Assembly (NCBI RefSeq): GCF_014651695.1
Contig: NZ_BMXJ01000001.1
Span: 474,944 to 538,943 of the forward strand
DNA: 64,000 bases
DNA from: Nocardiopsis terrae
Lineage (GTDB): Bacteria > Actinomycetota > Actinomycetes > Streptosporangiales > Streptosporangiaceae
Reading direction: 5' to 3'
A program made the translations under genes and the position numbers. The notes under the pieces were generated by a model, which saw only the letters and a list, made by a program, of their open reading frames with translations, did no database searches and was not told where the DNA came from. Below, piece by piece: positions 40,962 through 49,734 of this stretch. Each line of letters begins with the position of its first letter. Position 1 is the stretch's first letter.

Positions 40962-42419
40962 TCAGTCCCGCGGGTCCGACGGAGCCGATGGGTCCGACGG
41001 GGCGGCCGGCGGGTCGGGTGGCTCGGCCGACGGCTCGGCTGGGGGCAGGATGATCACCACACCGAACCCGCGCCGTTCCCCGTCCGCGAGGCCCTCGCCG
41101 AGGGTGAGCCGCCCGCCCGCCTCACGGACCAGGTCGGCGGCGATCGCCAGCCCCAGACCGGTGCCCTCCGTGTTCTGGTGGCCGGGTGAACGCCAGAACC
41201 GTTCCAGCGCGGCCCCGCGTTCCTCCTCCGGCAGCCCCGTGCCGTTGTCGAGCACCCCGATCCGCACCTGTTCCCCGTCCTCGGCCCGCACCTCGATCCG
41301 GGTGCCTCCGGACAGCCGCAACGCGTTGCTGACCAGTTCGTCGAGGATGCTCCCCAGACCGCCCGCGGGGGCGTGCGCCCACACCCGCTCGGGCAGGTCC
41401 GTGCTCACCTCGATGCCCCGGGCACGGCCCAGGGCGTTCCAGCGCGCCACCCGGGTCTCGACCAGCCCGGCGACCTCCACCGCCTCGGTGCCGGTGACGC
41501 TCTCCAGCCGGGTCGCGGCCAGGAGCGAGTTCAGCATGCGGTGCATGACCGTGGTCTCCTCGATCGCGACCGCGTGCGCCTGGCGCGCCTCCTCCCCCCG
41601 CAGGTAGGGCGCGAGGTTCTCCACCGACAGCCGCAGACTGGCCAGGGGGTTGCGGAGCTGGTGCGAGGCCTCGGAGACGAAGGAGCGCTGCCGTTCCAGG
41701 GCCCGGCGCACCACGTCCACCATGGTGTTGAAGGACTCCGTGAGTCGGCGCAGCTCCGGCGGTCCGCGTTCGGCGTCCACCCGCACGTCCAGGTCGCCCG
41801 AGGTCACCGCGGTGGTGGCCGCGTCCAGTCGGCGTACGGGCCGCAGGACCCACCGGGACAGCGGCATCGACGCCGCCACCAGCAGGGCCAGCGGGAGGGT
41901 GCTGAACAGGGCCATCCACCCCCACGTCCCCAGGATGGCCTCCCCCAGCTCCTCGGTGGGCGCGACCAGCACCACCGCCCCGGCGACCTCGCTGTCCCGG
42001 CCGATGGGTTCGGCGACCACCAGGGGGTCCGGGTCCCACGGCCACACGGTCACCGGCGGTGCCGGGCGCTCCCCCGCCAGGGCCGCGATGATCCCGCCGC
42101 CCGTGGCGGCCTCCTCGGCGACGGCCCGCATCCGCGGGGGGTCGCCGGAGCCCGCGACCACCCGCCCGTCGGGGGCCACCACGACCACGGGGATGCCGTA
42201 GAGCTGTTCGTACCGGGACATCTCCTGGGTGAGGGCGTTGCGCCGGTCGGTCTCCAGGGCGGTCCTGGCCAACGCGGCGAACCGGCCCGCGTCCCCCAGC
42301 CGGTCGACGTAGACCTCCTGGGTGCGCTGTTGGGCGATGACCGCGCCCAAGGGGGTGACGACCGCTCCGACCAGGACGAAGGCGACCGGGAGCAGGATGG
42401 TCAGGAGTCGGCGGAGCAC
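40962..42419 (-). CDS. Sensor histidine kinase
   Basis: A 485-residue membrane kinase starting at GTG 42419. A first helix (LLTILLPVAFVLVGAVVTPL), an extracytoplasmic domain of about 140 residues (with GIPVVVVAPDGRVVAGSGD), a second helix (ALFSTLPLALLVAASM), a HAMP linker, the H-box SEASHQLRNPLASL (phospho-acceptor H253), then N-box LDELVSNALRL, G1 VLDNGTGLP and G2 GTGLGLAIA. The tail is Pro/Ser/Asp-rich and disordered. It follows its response regulator by three bases. The extracytoplasmic domain may contact the TAXI lipoprotein encoded convergently. Confidence 0.92.
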   Translation of the reverse strand: MLRRLLTILLPVAFVLVGAVVTPLGAVIAQQRTQEVYVDRLGDAGRFAALARTALETDRRNALTQEMSRYEQLYGIPVVVVAPDGRVVAGSGDPPRMRAVAEEAATGGGIIAALAGERPAPPVTVWPWDPDPLVVAEPIGRDSEVAGAVVLVAPTEELGEAILGTWGWMALFSTLPLALLVAASMPLSRWVLRPVRRLDAATTAVTSGDLDVRVDAERGPPELRRLTESFNTMVDVVRRALERQRSFVSEASHQLRNPLASLRLSVENLAPYLRGEEARQAHAVAIEETTVMHRMLNSLLAATRLESVTGTEAVEVAGLVETRVARWNALGRARGIEVSTDLPERVWAHAPAGGLGSILDELVSNALRLSGGTRIEVRAEDGEQVRIGVLDNGTGLPEEERGAALERFWRSPGHQNTEGTGLGLAIAADLVREAGGRLTLGEGLADGERRGFGVVIILPPAEPSAEPPDPPAAPSDPSAPSDPRD

Positions 42420-42422
42420 GGG

Positions 42423-43091
42423 TCAGTCCTCGTCGAGCACGTAGCCGACCCCGCGCACCGTGCGGATGCGCGGCGTCGGCCCGACCTTGGCGCGCAGAGA
42501 GGCGATGTGGGTGTCCAGGGTCCGCGAGGAGGCCTCCCAGGCCGCGCCCCACACCTGGTCGAGGATCTGGTCCCGCGCCACCACCCGCGGGGAGCGCTCG
42601 GCCAGCAGGCGCAGCAGGTCGAACTCCTTGCGCGTCAACGGGAGGGGTTCGTCCCCGGCCCGCGCCTCCCGGGCGTTCAGGTCGAGGGTGAGCCGCCCGG
42701 CCCGCAGCGGCGGGTCCTCCCGTTCGGGTTCGGCCCGCGCCGTCCGGGTCCGCCGGAGCACGGCGTCGATCCTCGCGAGCAGTTCCGCGACCCCGAAGGG
42801 TTTGACCACGTAGTCGTCGGCGCCCGCCCGCAGCCCGCGCACCCGGTCCCGCTCCTCGCTGCGGGCGGTCACCGCGATGATCGCCGTCTGCGGCCGTTCC
42901 CGGAGCCTGCGCAGGAGGTCGATCCCGTCCGCGTCGGGCAGTCCGAGGTCGAGCAGGACCACGTCGGCGGGGGGCGCCGAGAGCGCCCGCTCCGCGGTGG
43001 CCACCCGCTGCACGTCGAAGGAGGCCGCACGCAGGGCGGTCACCAGCCCGCGAGCCACCCGGTCATCGTCCTCGACCACGAGAATACGCAT
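42423..43091 (-). CDS. OmpR-family response regulator
   Basis: A 222-residue regulator. Receiver: ILVVEDDDRVARGLVTAL, phospho-acceptor D48 in VVLLDLGLPDADG, the T/S switch VTARSE and K in YVVKPFGVAEL. The C-terminal winged helix has PLPLTRKEFDLLRLLAERSP and SSRTLDTHIASLRAKVG. It is encoded just before its kinase. Possible targets are the SLC13 transporter and TAXI genes next door, by context only. Confidence 0.93.
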   Translation of the reverse strand: MRILVVEDDDRVARGLVTALRAASFDVQRVATAERALSAPPADVVLLDLGLPDADGIDLLRRLRERPQTAIIAVTARSEERDRVRGLRAGADDYVVKPFGVAELLARIDAVLRRTRTARAEPEREDPPLRAGRLTLDLNAREARAGDEPLPLTRKEFDLLRLLAERSPRVVARDQILDQVWGAAWEASSRTLDTHIASLRAKVGPTPRIRTVRGVGYVLDED

Positions 43092-43222
43092 GGCTAGTCA
43101 TAGTAGGCAGAGTTCGGAGCGCCCGTAGTCGTCAGCACACGTCAGCGGGGGTCGGGGCCTCGGTCTCCGGGGCGGGGGCCGGGCAGGAGAGGGGCAGCGG
43201 CACACGCCGGGCGCGCCCTTCC

Positions 43223-43555
43223 TCAGGCCGGTGCGTCTCCTCGGGAACCGCGCTTCCACTCCATCTCCACCTGCATATTCCCCTCGACGGAGGACTTCGC
43301 GATGACGGCCCCCGCCTCGGCCGCGAGTTTGACGCCGAAGGTCACTTTGATGGTCTCGGGCTGGAGGGTGTTCCCCAGTTCGGTAAGCGTAACCGAAACC
43401 GCTTTACGTACCGAGGAGAGTTTCTCGGTGAACGTCTCGGTGGCTTCGACAATCGCGCCGTCCGCGCTGACCAGGGAGGTCCCCAGTTCGTCCTCGTCGA
43501 CCTCCACCAGGACGTCTTCGGTGTCGTCGATCCTGAAACGCACTAAACGCGCCAC
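43223..43555 (-). CDS. Trypco1-domain protein (CU044_2847 family)
   Basis: A 110-residue protein. It starts at GTG 43555 (GGGAGG 7 bases upstream) with ARLVRFRIDDTEDVLVEVDE and ends with FGVKLAAEAGAVIAKSSVEG and a MEWKR strand. This is the Trypco1 (trypsin-co-occurring domain 1) pattern, a small beta-rich domain repeatedly found beside trypsin-like proteases and STAND NTPases in predicted conflict systems. A trypsin-like gene lies 8 kb upstream on the same strand, at the head of the four-gene operon, which supports a shared system. It is separated from that operon by an opposing DUF397 gene. It may be an adaptor or a protease target; its function is not established. Confidence 0.8.
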   Translation of the reverse strand: MARLVRFRIDDTEDVLVEVDEDELGTSLVSADGAIVEATETFTEKLSSVRKAVSVTLTELGNTLQPETIKVTFGVKLAAEAGAVIAKSSVEGNMQVEMEWKRGSRGDAPA

Positions 43556-43786
43556 TTCATAACCTCCCCGGCCCGCTGTCAACATCTGGCCAACATGATC
43601 GGTTTGCCAGCGGGCATGTACAAGGCGGATGTCGGTCCATCAGAATACACGGGAGAACTGGTTCCGAACAGACCTGGTCTTTCACGATGATCCGGTAAAC
43701 GGAAGCGACCAATGATGGACCTGGGAGAAAAGAGGACATTTCGTGTGTAAAGCAGTCCAGCGGAGGCCACCCTGGCAGGAGTGTTC

Positions 43787-44023
43787 GTGAAAGGGTTGGG
43801 CAGGGACCAGGGCCGGTGGCGCAAGTCGAGTTACAGCGGCGCGATAGAAAACGGCTGTGTCGAAGCCGTGCTCACAGTTGAGGGGCGTGTGGGCCTTCGG
43901 GACTCCGAGAACGTTTCCGGCCCCTGCCTCGACCTCTCCCTCTCGGCCTGGGCCGAATTACTGCACGGTGTTCTCACACCCCGGTCCCGGGAAGCTCGCC
44001 GCGACGGTGAAATCCCCGCCTGA
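43787..44023 (+). CDS. DUF397 protein
   Basis: A 78-residue protein from GTG 43787 (AGGAG five bases upstream; another GTG at 43781 is possible). Core motif GRWRKSSYSGAIENGCVEAV, then VGLRDSENVSGPCLDLSLSA and a last helix WAELLHGVLTP. Its partner XRE regulator is not adjacent. It faces the conflict-system operon: its stop is three bases from the stop of the giant NTPase gene. Confidence 0.8.
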   Translation: MKGLGRDQGRWRKSSYSGAIENGCVEAVLTVEGRVGLRDSENVSGPCLDLSLSAWAELLHGVLTPRSREARRDGEIPA

Positions 44024-44026
44024 TGC

Positions 44027-47000
44027 TCACAGACCTCCGATATAGATGTCGGCGTCGCCCCGTGAACGCTGTCGAAGGCTGGTGGTCGCGGGGTGGTCCG
44101 CCCCCATGACCTCGCGGTAGGAGGACTCCAGGGCATCGAAGCCGGATTCCGCGTCGGAATCGGCGGCGGTCTGGTTCAGCATCAGGTTGCGGCGGGCGAG
44201 AAGTGTGAGCGGATGCTCCCGCCCCAGGGACGCCGAGGACAGCTCCAGACTGTTCTCGTCACGCTCGCGGGCCCCCGTGGTGTCCCCTGCCTGGAAGTGG
44301 TCGCTGGCGAGGTTGATGGCGCAGGCCAGGGCACTGGGATGGTCCGGGCCCAGACGCTCCTCAAGCAGGCGCATCGCCCCCTCGTCCAGTTCCCTCGCCT
44401 CGGCCAGCCGGTCCAGGCGGCGGAGGATGATCGCGCGGTTCACCTGAGCGAACACGACGTGCGTGTGTTCCTCCCCGAACAGCTTGGCGTACTTCTCCCC
44501 CGCCTCCTCGGCCAGTTCCAGGGCCTCGGCGAAACGCTCCACCGCGCAGAGCGCCAGCGAGTGGTGCAGGGCCGCGCGCAGGGTGCCTGCGTCGTCCGCA
44601 CCCAGTTTCGTCCGGAACTCCCGCAGGACGTGTTCGGACAGCTCGCACGCCTCCTCCAGGTTCCCCGACCGACGCATCATGGTGGCGAGCGTGCCCTGCA
44701 GACCCAGCACCCCGGAGTGGTCGGCACCGAACAGGGACCGGGCACGGTCCACGAGCGCCTGCTGGACGTCCCGGGCCTCCCGGTAGCGGCCCGACTCCAT
44801 CAGGGTGTCGGAGTAGCCGTCGATACTGGCCATCGTGGAGAAGTGGTCCGGCCCCAGGACCGTCTGCCTGCGTTCCCAGGTGTCGGTGTACCGCTGCAGC
44901 GCCTCCTGGATCCTGCCCACCAGGCGCAGGTCGTAGGCGAGGAAGTGCGCCGCCGTCAGGGTCTCCGGGTCGTCCGGACCGAAGAGCCGGAACCTTCGGT
45001 CGAAGTTCTCGGTGGTGAAGTCCAGGGAGTCCTGGAACAGGCCGGCCATGCGCAGGTTGCGTGCGTGTTCCTGCTCCGCCTTCAGGTACTCCGGGGAGTT
45101 CTCTCCCAGCACGGAGCCGATCTCACGCATCGTGCTCTCACACATCTCCCGGGCCCGGTCCAGCTCACCGCCGTCACGGACCGCCCGGGAGATCTGCAGC
45201 GCCATGCGCAGGGTGTCCCGGTGGTCGCTGCCCAGACGGTCCGCCCACCGCTCGTGCGCCCGGCTGCCCAGACGCAGGGCGTCACCGTAGTTTCGCTGGA
45301 GCAGGGCGACCTCGCACAGCTGGATGACCAGGCTGCGCACCCAGGCGTCCTCACAGTCCCACGCTTCGGAGGCCAGCACGTGGGGAAGCAGTCGCGCGTA
45401 GGTGCGCATGGCCTCGGCGGAGTCGTTCTGCGGATCATTGCGGGAGAGCAGCTGATGCGCGCAGTGTTTGAGCCGCTCCTGCTCCCGCTCGCTCATCGAC
45501 GCCTGCACGGCCGGCTTCACCAGCCGGTGCAGTGAGATGGTGTCCTGCTGGTGGTCGACATGGGCCAGGCTGTACCGGCCGACGTCCCGGATCGCCATCC
45601 CCAGCAGGGGCGGGTCGCTCAGGATGGTCCGCAGTTCCTCGGGGCCGTCGATGTCCCGGCCGAACCTGAACAGTGAACGGGGGATGGGCACCGTGCCCAG
45701 GAACGAACAGAGCTGGAGGAGTCGGATGGCGCCCGGGCTGTCGACGGCCAACTGTTCCAGGGAGACGTTCCACGCCGCGGCGACCGGGATCGGGTAGTCC
45801 GGGTCCACCGGTTCGAGCAGCCGGATCATCTCGGAGGACTTCTCGGCGAGGCGGCGGAGGTACTCCGGCACGTCCATGCCCACCTCGTGCAGCCAGACCG
45901 CGGCCTGGTTCAGGGCCAGCGGCAGGTTCCCGAGCTCCTCGGCCAACCGTCCGGCCTCGTCCTCGGTCAGGCCACGCGGCCCCCGACGGCGCAGGAGCTC
46001 GACACTCTCCTGGCGCGAGAACTCCGTGATCTCCAAGGACGCCTCGGTGCCCGCCCGCTGCCAACTCCTGTCCTGGGAAGTGATGATCACGTGCCCGTCT
46101 CCCGCGACGGGAATGTACCGGTCCAGAGTTTCACGATCCCCCGCGTTATCAAACACCAAAAGCCATTTCCGGAATACTTCGCCCTGTCTCAGCGACTCCA
46201 GCACACCATGAATGACGTGGCCACTGTCGGCGCGGGTGACGTCCAAGCCGATCTTAGCAGCGATTTCGGTGAAGGCCTGCCGGATCTGGTTCTCGTGTCG
46301 GGACGGAATCCAACAGATCAGATCGTATTCTTCGGAATGGAGGTATATATACTCTTTTGCGAGCTCAGATTTCCCGACTCCGGACATACCGTTCAGAGCA
46401 GTGATGACCTGCCGGTTACGGTTTCTTATGTTGGACCGGAGGTCCTGGAGAAGCTCGGTTCTGCCGACGAAGACCGGCGCACGCCGGGGGACCTGGATCC
46501 ATGCGGCTCCGGAGGGCCTCCCGCCGACGACGGACACCACACTCACCGGGGGCGCCGGCTGACTCACTTCCGGATTCTCGTCAAAACGGTTCAAGGAGGC
46601 TCCACCCGCAGAAGATCCAGGAATTCGGCGACGATGGTCCCGATCTTCGCCTTCGAGGCCTCCACCGCCATACTTCGGGGCACTCCGGACAGAGCCCGAG
46701 GAACCCCCAGAAGAGGCCAACACTACAGGATCTTCGGCATTCACGGACCCCTCGTCATGTGACCCCTGTGAACCATGTTCATCATTGTGATTGATGTAAG
46801 CACCGACGACTTCCGGAAATCTCTCATCAAGGGAAATACTCACCAAAGCGGGAAGGACCTGTTTCACCCAGTGATAGGACATCCGACCGACCTGCGGACT
46901 GACGTCCTCCTCTCCCCTGAGCATCGCCCCCAGCACGGGGAAGAAGGGGTCCGCGTTCCAGAGTTCCCCGGAAGCCGACAGCAGCAGGGACCTGATCTCC

Positions 47001-48625
47001 GAGACCCGGCCGCCCAGCGCCAGGAGTTCCCCGCGTACCCCGGGGCGAAAGTCCCACACCGGAGGCCCGTCACCGGGAGCGTTCCACAACCCCTCGGAGA
47101 GCTCGACCAGGTCGGCTCCGCCGAAGAAGATCTCGCTCAGTTCGGAGCGGGGCGCCCGGCGCAACACGTGCCGCCCGAGCATTCGGATCGAACGGAGGTC
47201 CATCGGGACCGCCGCCAGGGCCACCGCGAACCGGAACGTACTCGGTGCCGCCTGCTGCGCGAACCTTCGCACGAGGGCCCGCGCCGACTCCTCGCGCTCC
47301 CCCTCCGGCGCCGACGTCTCGTCCGGCGCCGCCGGCCCCTCGGGCACCTTGCCCGGCACCGGTAGGACGTGCGACCGCAGGGTGCCGCTGCCCCGACCCA
47401 TCACGAAGAGAGCCCACGCGTGCAGCTGCTCCGCGGACAACGACAGGACCGGCACGCTGGTACCCAGGGAGCGGTCTCGCGAGGCGGCGGCCGGGGCGGC
47501 CCCCGGACGAGCGCCCAGTCTCCGCCTGGTCGCACGGTAATGGCTGTTGGGGCACGCCGGGGCGACGCTCAGGGGTGCCGTGAGCTCCGCGGGTACCGCC
47601 TGGACACCGCTGCGCCGCCACAGGTGGGGATCGAGCAGGTGGACGATCGAGACCGCCGCCCGCCTCGCCCGGCCGTTCAGCCAGCCGCGGAATCCGTGGT
47701 CGCGCCAGGCGTGGCCGATCCCGTCCGTCAGGACCATCACCACGTGCGGGCCCGGATCCCCGTCTCTCCAGGGGTCCCGCGCGTACCCCCGGGTGTCCCG
47801 CAACACGGGGGCCCCGGCGAGCCCGGAATCGAAACTCAGCTCGCGTACGTGCCGGAAGACACCACTGCCGCGCAACAGTCCGAGCAGCGACCGGACGACC
47901 TCGTCCTGGAAGTAGTGCATCGAGGCCCCGGCGTCGAGGAGGACCGTGAGGCCGACCGAACGGCGGGGCCGGGCCCGGAGAACCGGCAGCAGCGGCATCC
48001 GCACCGCCCCGGGCGATGCCGTCGCACCCAGCACGGACCTCGCGTAGTCGCTCGCGGTCCTCTCCGCGTCCAACTCCTCCCGCGGACCACGGGGATCACG
48101 CCGGTGGAACGGCCCCATGGCGGCCACCATCTCCTGCCCCGGGAGGGCCGGCCCGACGGCCCCCTCCCCCGCCCCCCGGTCCAGGGAGGGCAGAGCGGCC
48201 CAGAGGCCGCTCCGGCCGCGCGGCCCCGAGGGGACGGACTCGATCCGGGTGGGCGGAGCGGGTGCGGCTCCCGTGGGGTCGGCGGCTTCCTCCGCGTTCC
48301 GGGAGGGAGCCGTGTCCGGGGCGGGCGGCTCCGGCGGGTCCTCCCCGAATCCGGGTGTCTCCGGTTCGTCGACCGGCCGGGGCTCCTGAGGCGCCTCGGT
48401 TTCCGCCGGACGGGAGGGCGGTTCCTCTCCGAGCGGCGAGCCGGGGTCCCCTTCCCCGCTCGCCCGGTCAGCGGTGGAGTCGTTCGTGTACCGGGCGCGT
48501 ACCGCGGCCAGGAAGAGGGCTTCGGCCAGCTCCCTCGGGGGCAGGCCCAGGGGCGCGGTCGAGGGGGACGTCCGGGGCGGATCCGCTTCCCCCCCGACGC
48601 CCTCGTCACTTCCGGCCCCACTCAT
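44027..48625 (-). CDS. Giant SAV_2336 vWA-like / NB-ARC (STAND) NTPase / TPR protein
   Basis: A 1532-residue multidomain protein. Residues 1-210 are mostly disordered and Pro/Glu-rich. About 220-400 is a vWA-like SAV_2336-type domain, with LTVLLDAGASM (D231, S235; Gly replaces the first MIDAS Ser) and VVMVLTDGIGHAW (D301), extended by a helical region to about 610. Residues 620-700 are a Ser/Gly-rich linker. About 712-1050 is an NB-ARC/STAND NTPase: PVFVGRTELL, Walker A GMSGVGKS (746-753), Walker B KWLLVFDNAGD (about 820-830) and a GNLPLALNQAA motif. From about 1080 to 1500 are TPR repeats with recurring LGxDHxxTL phrases. The architecture equals FxsT-type proteins but no FxSxx-COOH peptide genes are present. 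Last gene of the operon, overlapping the MoxR gene by four bases. It is the likely sensor/switch of the system: TPRs detect, the STAND NTPase switches, vWA links to MoxR. Confidence 0.88.
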   Translation of the reverse strand: MSGAGSDEGVGGEADPPRTSPSTAPLGLPPRELAEALFLAAVRARYTNDSTADRASGEGDPGSPLGEEPPSRPAETEAPQEPRPVDEPETPGFGEDPPEPPAPDTAPSRNAEEAADPTGAAPAPPTRIESVPSGPRGRSGLWAALPSLDRGAGEGAVGPALPGQEMVAAMGPFHRRDPRGPREELDAERTASDYARSVLGATASPGAVRMPLLPVLRARPRRSVGLTVLLDAGASMHYFQDEVVRSLLGLLRGSGVFRHVRELSFDSGLAGAPVLRDTRGYARDPWRDGDPGPHVVMVLTDGIGHAWRDHGFRGWLNGRARRAAVSIVHLLDPHLWRRSGVQAVPAELTAPLSVAPACPNSHYRATRRRLGARPGAAPAAASRDRSLGTSVPVLSLSAEQLHAWALFVMGRGSGTLRSHVLPVPGKVPEGPAAPDETSAPEGEREESARALVRRFAQQAAPSTFRFAVALAAVPMDLRSIRMLGRHVLRRAPRSELSEIFFGGADLVELSEGLWNAPGDGPPVWDFRPGVRGELLALGGRVSEIRSLLLSASGELWNADPFFPVLGAMLRGEEDVSPQVGRMSYHWVKQVLPALVSISLDERFPEVVGAYINHNDEHGSQGSHDEGSVNAEDPVVLASSGGSSGSVRSAPKYGGGGLEGEDRDHRRRIPGSSAGGASLNRFDENPEVSQPAPPVSVVSVVGGRPSGAAWIQVPRRAPVFVGRTELLQDLRSNIRNRNRQVITALNGMSGVGKSELAKEYIYLHSEEYDLICWIPSRHENQIRQAFTEIAAKIGLDVTRADSGHVIHGVLESLRQGEVFRKWLLVFDNAGDRETLDRYIPVAGDGHVIITSQDRSWQRAGTEASLEITEFSRQESVELLRRRGPRGLTEDEAGRLAEELGNLPLALNQAAVWLHEVGMDVPEYLRRLAEKSSEMIRLLEPVDPDYPIPVAAAWNVSLEQLAVDSPGAIRLLQLCSFLGTVPIPRSLFRFGRDIDGPEELRTILSDPPLLGMAIRDVGRYSLAHVDHQQDTISLHRLVKPAVQASMSEREQERLKHCAHQLLSRNDPQNDSAEAMRTYARLLPHVLASEAWDCEDAWVRSLVIQLCEVALLQRNYGDALRLGSRAHERWADRLGSDHRDTLRMALQISRAVRDGGELDRAREMCESTMREIGSVLGENSPEYLKAEQEHARNLRMAGLFQDSLDFTTENFDRRFRLFGPDDPETLTAAHFLAYDLRLVGRIQEALQRYTDTWERRQTVLGPDHFSTMASIDGYSDTLMESGRYREARDVQQALVDRARSLFGADHSGVLGLQGTLATMMRRSGNLEEACELSEHVLREFRTKLGADDAGTLRAALHHSLALCAVERFAEALELAEEAGEKYAKLFGEEHTHVVFAQVNRAIILRRLDRLAEARELDEGAMRLLEERLGPDHPSALACAINLASDHFQAGDTTGARERDENSLELSSASLGREHPLTLLARRNLMLNQTAADSDAESGFDALESSYREVMGADHPATTSLRQRSRGDADIYIGGL

Positions 48626-49734
48626 CCCGCCGGTTCCGTGAGGTAGTGCCAGACCACCTTCTTGAGATGGTCCATCTGCTTACTGTCCAGGCTCTTCACG
48701 CCCGGCGACGTGGTGGCCACGAGCTGGACCGCGTTCAGCAGCTGGTCGACCGAAAGCCGGCCGGTGGCGCTGCGTTGCAGGAACTCCTCCACCAGCTGAC
48801 GGGCGACCGGCGGCGGGTCCCCCCGGAAGTGCCTGGCCACCATCCGGAGCAGTTCCTCCTCCGAGGGCAGCCCCACCTGGGCCGGTATACACCGCCGCAT
48901 GAAGGCCTGGGGCAGCTCGCGCTCGGAATTGCAGGTCAGAATCACGATGGGGAAGGCCGAGCAGACGACCCTGCCCCGGGTGACGGGCGCGGTCCGACCC
49001 GGATCGTGTGTGCCGACCTCGATCGTCTCGGCCACGCCGGACAGGCGCTCCAGCTCGGGGATGGGGAACTCTCCGTTCTCGAAGAGGTCGAGCAGGTCCC
49101 CGGCCAGGTCGAAGTCACCCAGGTCGAAGTCGTCGACCAGGAGGACGCGCGGCAGTTCCTGGGGGAGGAAGGCGGTACCGACCGGCCCCAGGGTGAGATA
49201 GCGGCCGATGTGCTGTGCGCCGCTCCTGGGTCCGTCCGCGCCGGGGGCCTCGGGGTCGGCCCTGCCCATGTCCAGGTTGATGTCGTGGATCCGGCTGATC
49301 GGATCGTAGACATAGCAGGCGGTGCGCACGGTGGCGGTGCTGTTCACGCTCCAGACGAGCACCCGGCCCAGGCCCAGTTCCCGGGCGATCTGGTGCGCCA
49401 GGCTGGACTTGCCGACCCCGGGGGGCCCTGACAGCAGGAGCGGCCTGCGCAGGTACAGGGCGGCGTTCACCTTGTCCAGGAGGTCCAGCCGGGCGGGATC
49501 CGCCGGCCTGGAACCGTCGTCGGTGCGGTGCCCGGTGCCCAGCAGCCGGTCGCCCCTCTCGTCGCCGGGCGGCGGGGGCAGGTGCGGGCCGCCGCCGTAG
49601 ACACGCCATGGGGGCACGGCCCGCAGCCGTGCTCCGAGGTCCAGTTGGGGGCGGGGGGTTCCGGTGCCGCGGAAGAGCCACCACTCCGGCGGTGGAGGCG
49701 GTGCTGAGGGGTCGCGGTCGGTAGGAGCACTCAT
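48622..49734 (-). CDS. MoxR-type AAA+ ATPase
   Basis: A 370-residue AAA+ ATPase. Pro-rich N-terminus, Walker A LLSGPPGVGKSSLAHQIARE (K109), Walker B RVLLVDDFDLGD (D201, D202; the usual Asp-Glu is Asp-Asp here), sensor 1 VILTCNSERELPQAFMRRC with arginine finger, and a C-terminal lid with SATGRLSVDQLLNAVQLV. MoxR ATPases work with vWA-domain partners to remodel or activate targets; the next gene supplies such a domain. It overlaps both neighbours by four bases (ATGA), implying fixed stoichiometry. The D201-D202 pair may slow hydrolysis, an inference from the missing Glu. Confidence 0.88.
   Translation of the reverse strand: MSAPTDRDPSAPPPPPEWWLFRGTGTPRPQLDLGARLRAVPPWRVYGGGPHLPPPPGDERGDRLLGTGHRTDDGSRPADPARLDLLDKVNAALYLRRPLLLSGPPGVGKSSLAHQIARELGLGRVLVWSVNSTATVRTACYVYDPISRIHDINLDMGRADPEAPGADGPRSGAQHIGRYLTLGPVGTAFLPQELPRVLLVDDFDLGDFDLAGDLLDLFENGEFPIPELERLSGVAETIEVGTHDPGRTAPVTRGRVVCSAFPIVILTCNSERELPQAFMRRCIPAQVGLPSEEELLRMVARHFRGDPPPVARQLVEEFLQRSATGRLSVDQLLNAVQLVATTSPGVKSLDSKQMDHLKKVVWHYLTEPAG

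Noticed and set aside
44027-48625. An FxSxx-COOH (FxsA/B/C/T) peptide system
   Set aside because: The giant protein has FxsT-like architecture, but there is no short ORF ending in F-x-S-x-x and no radical SAM enzyme in the neighbourhood.
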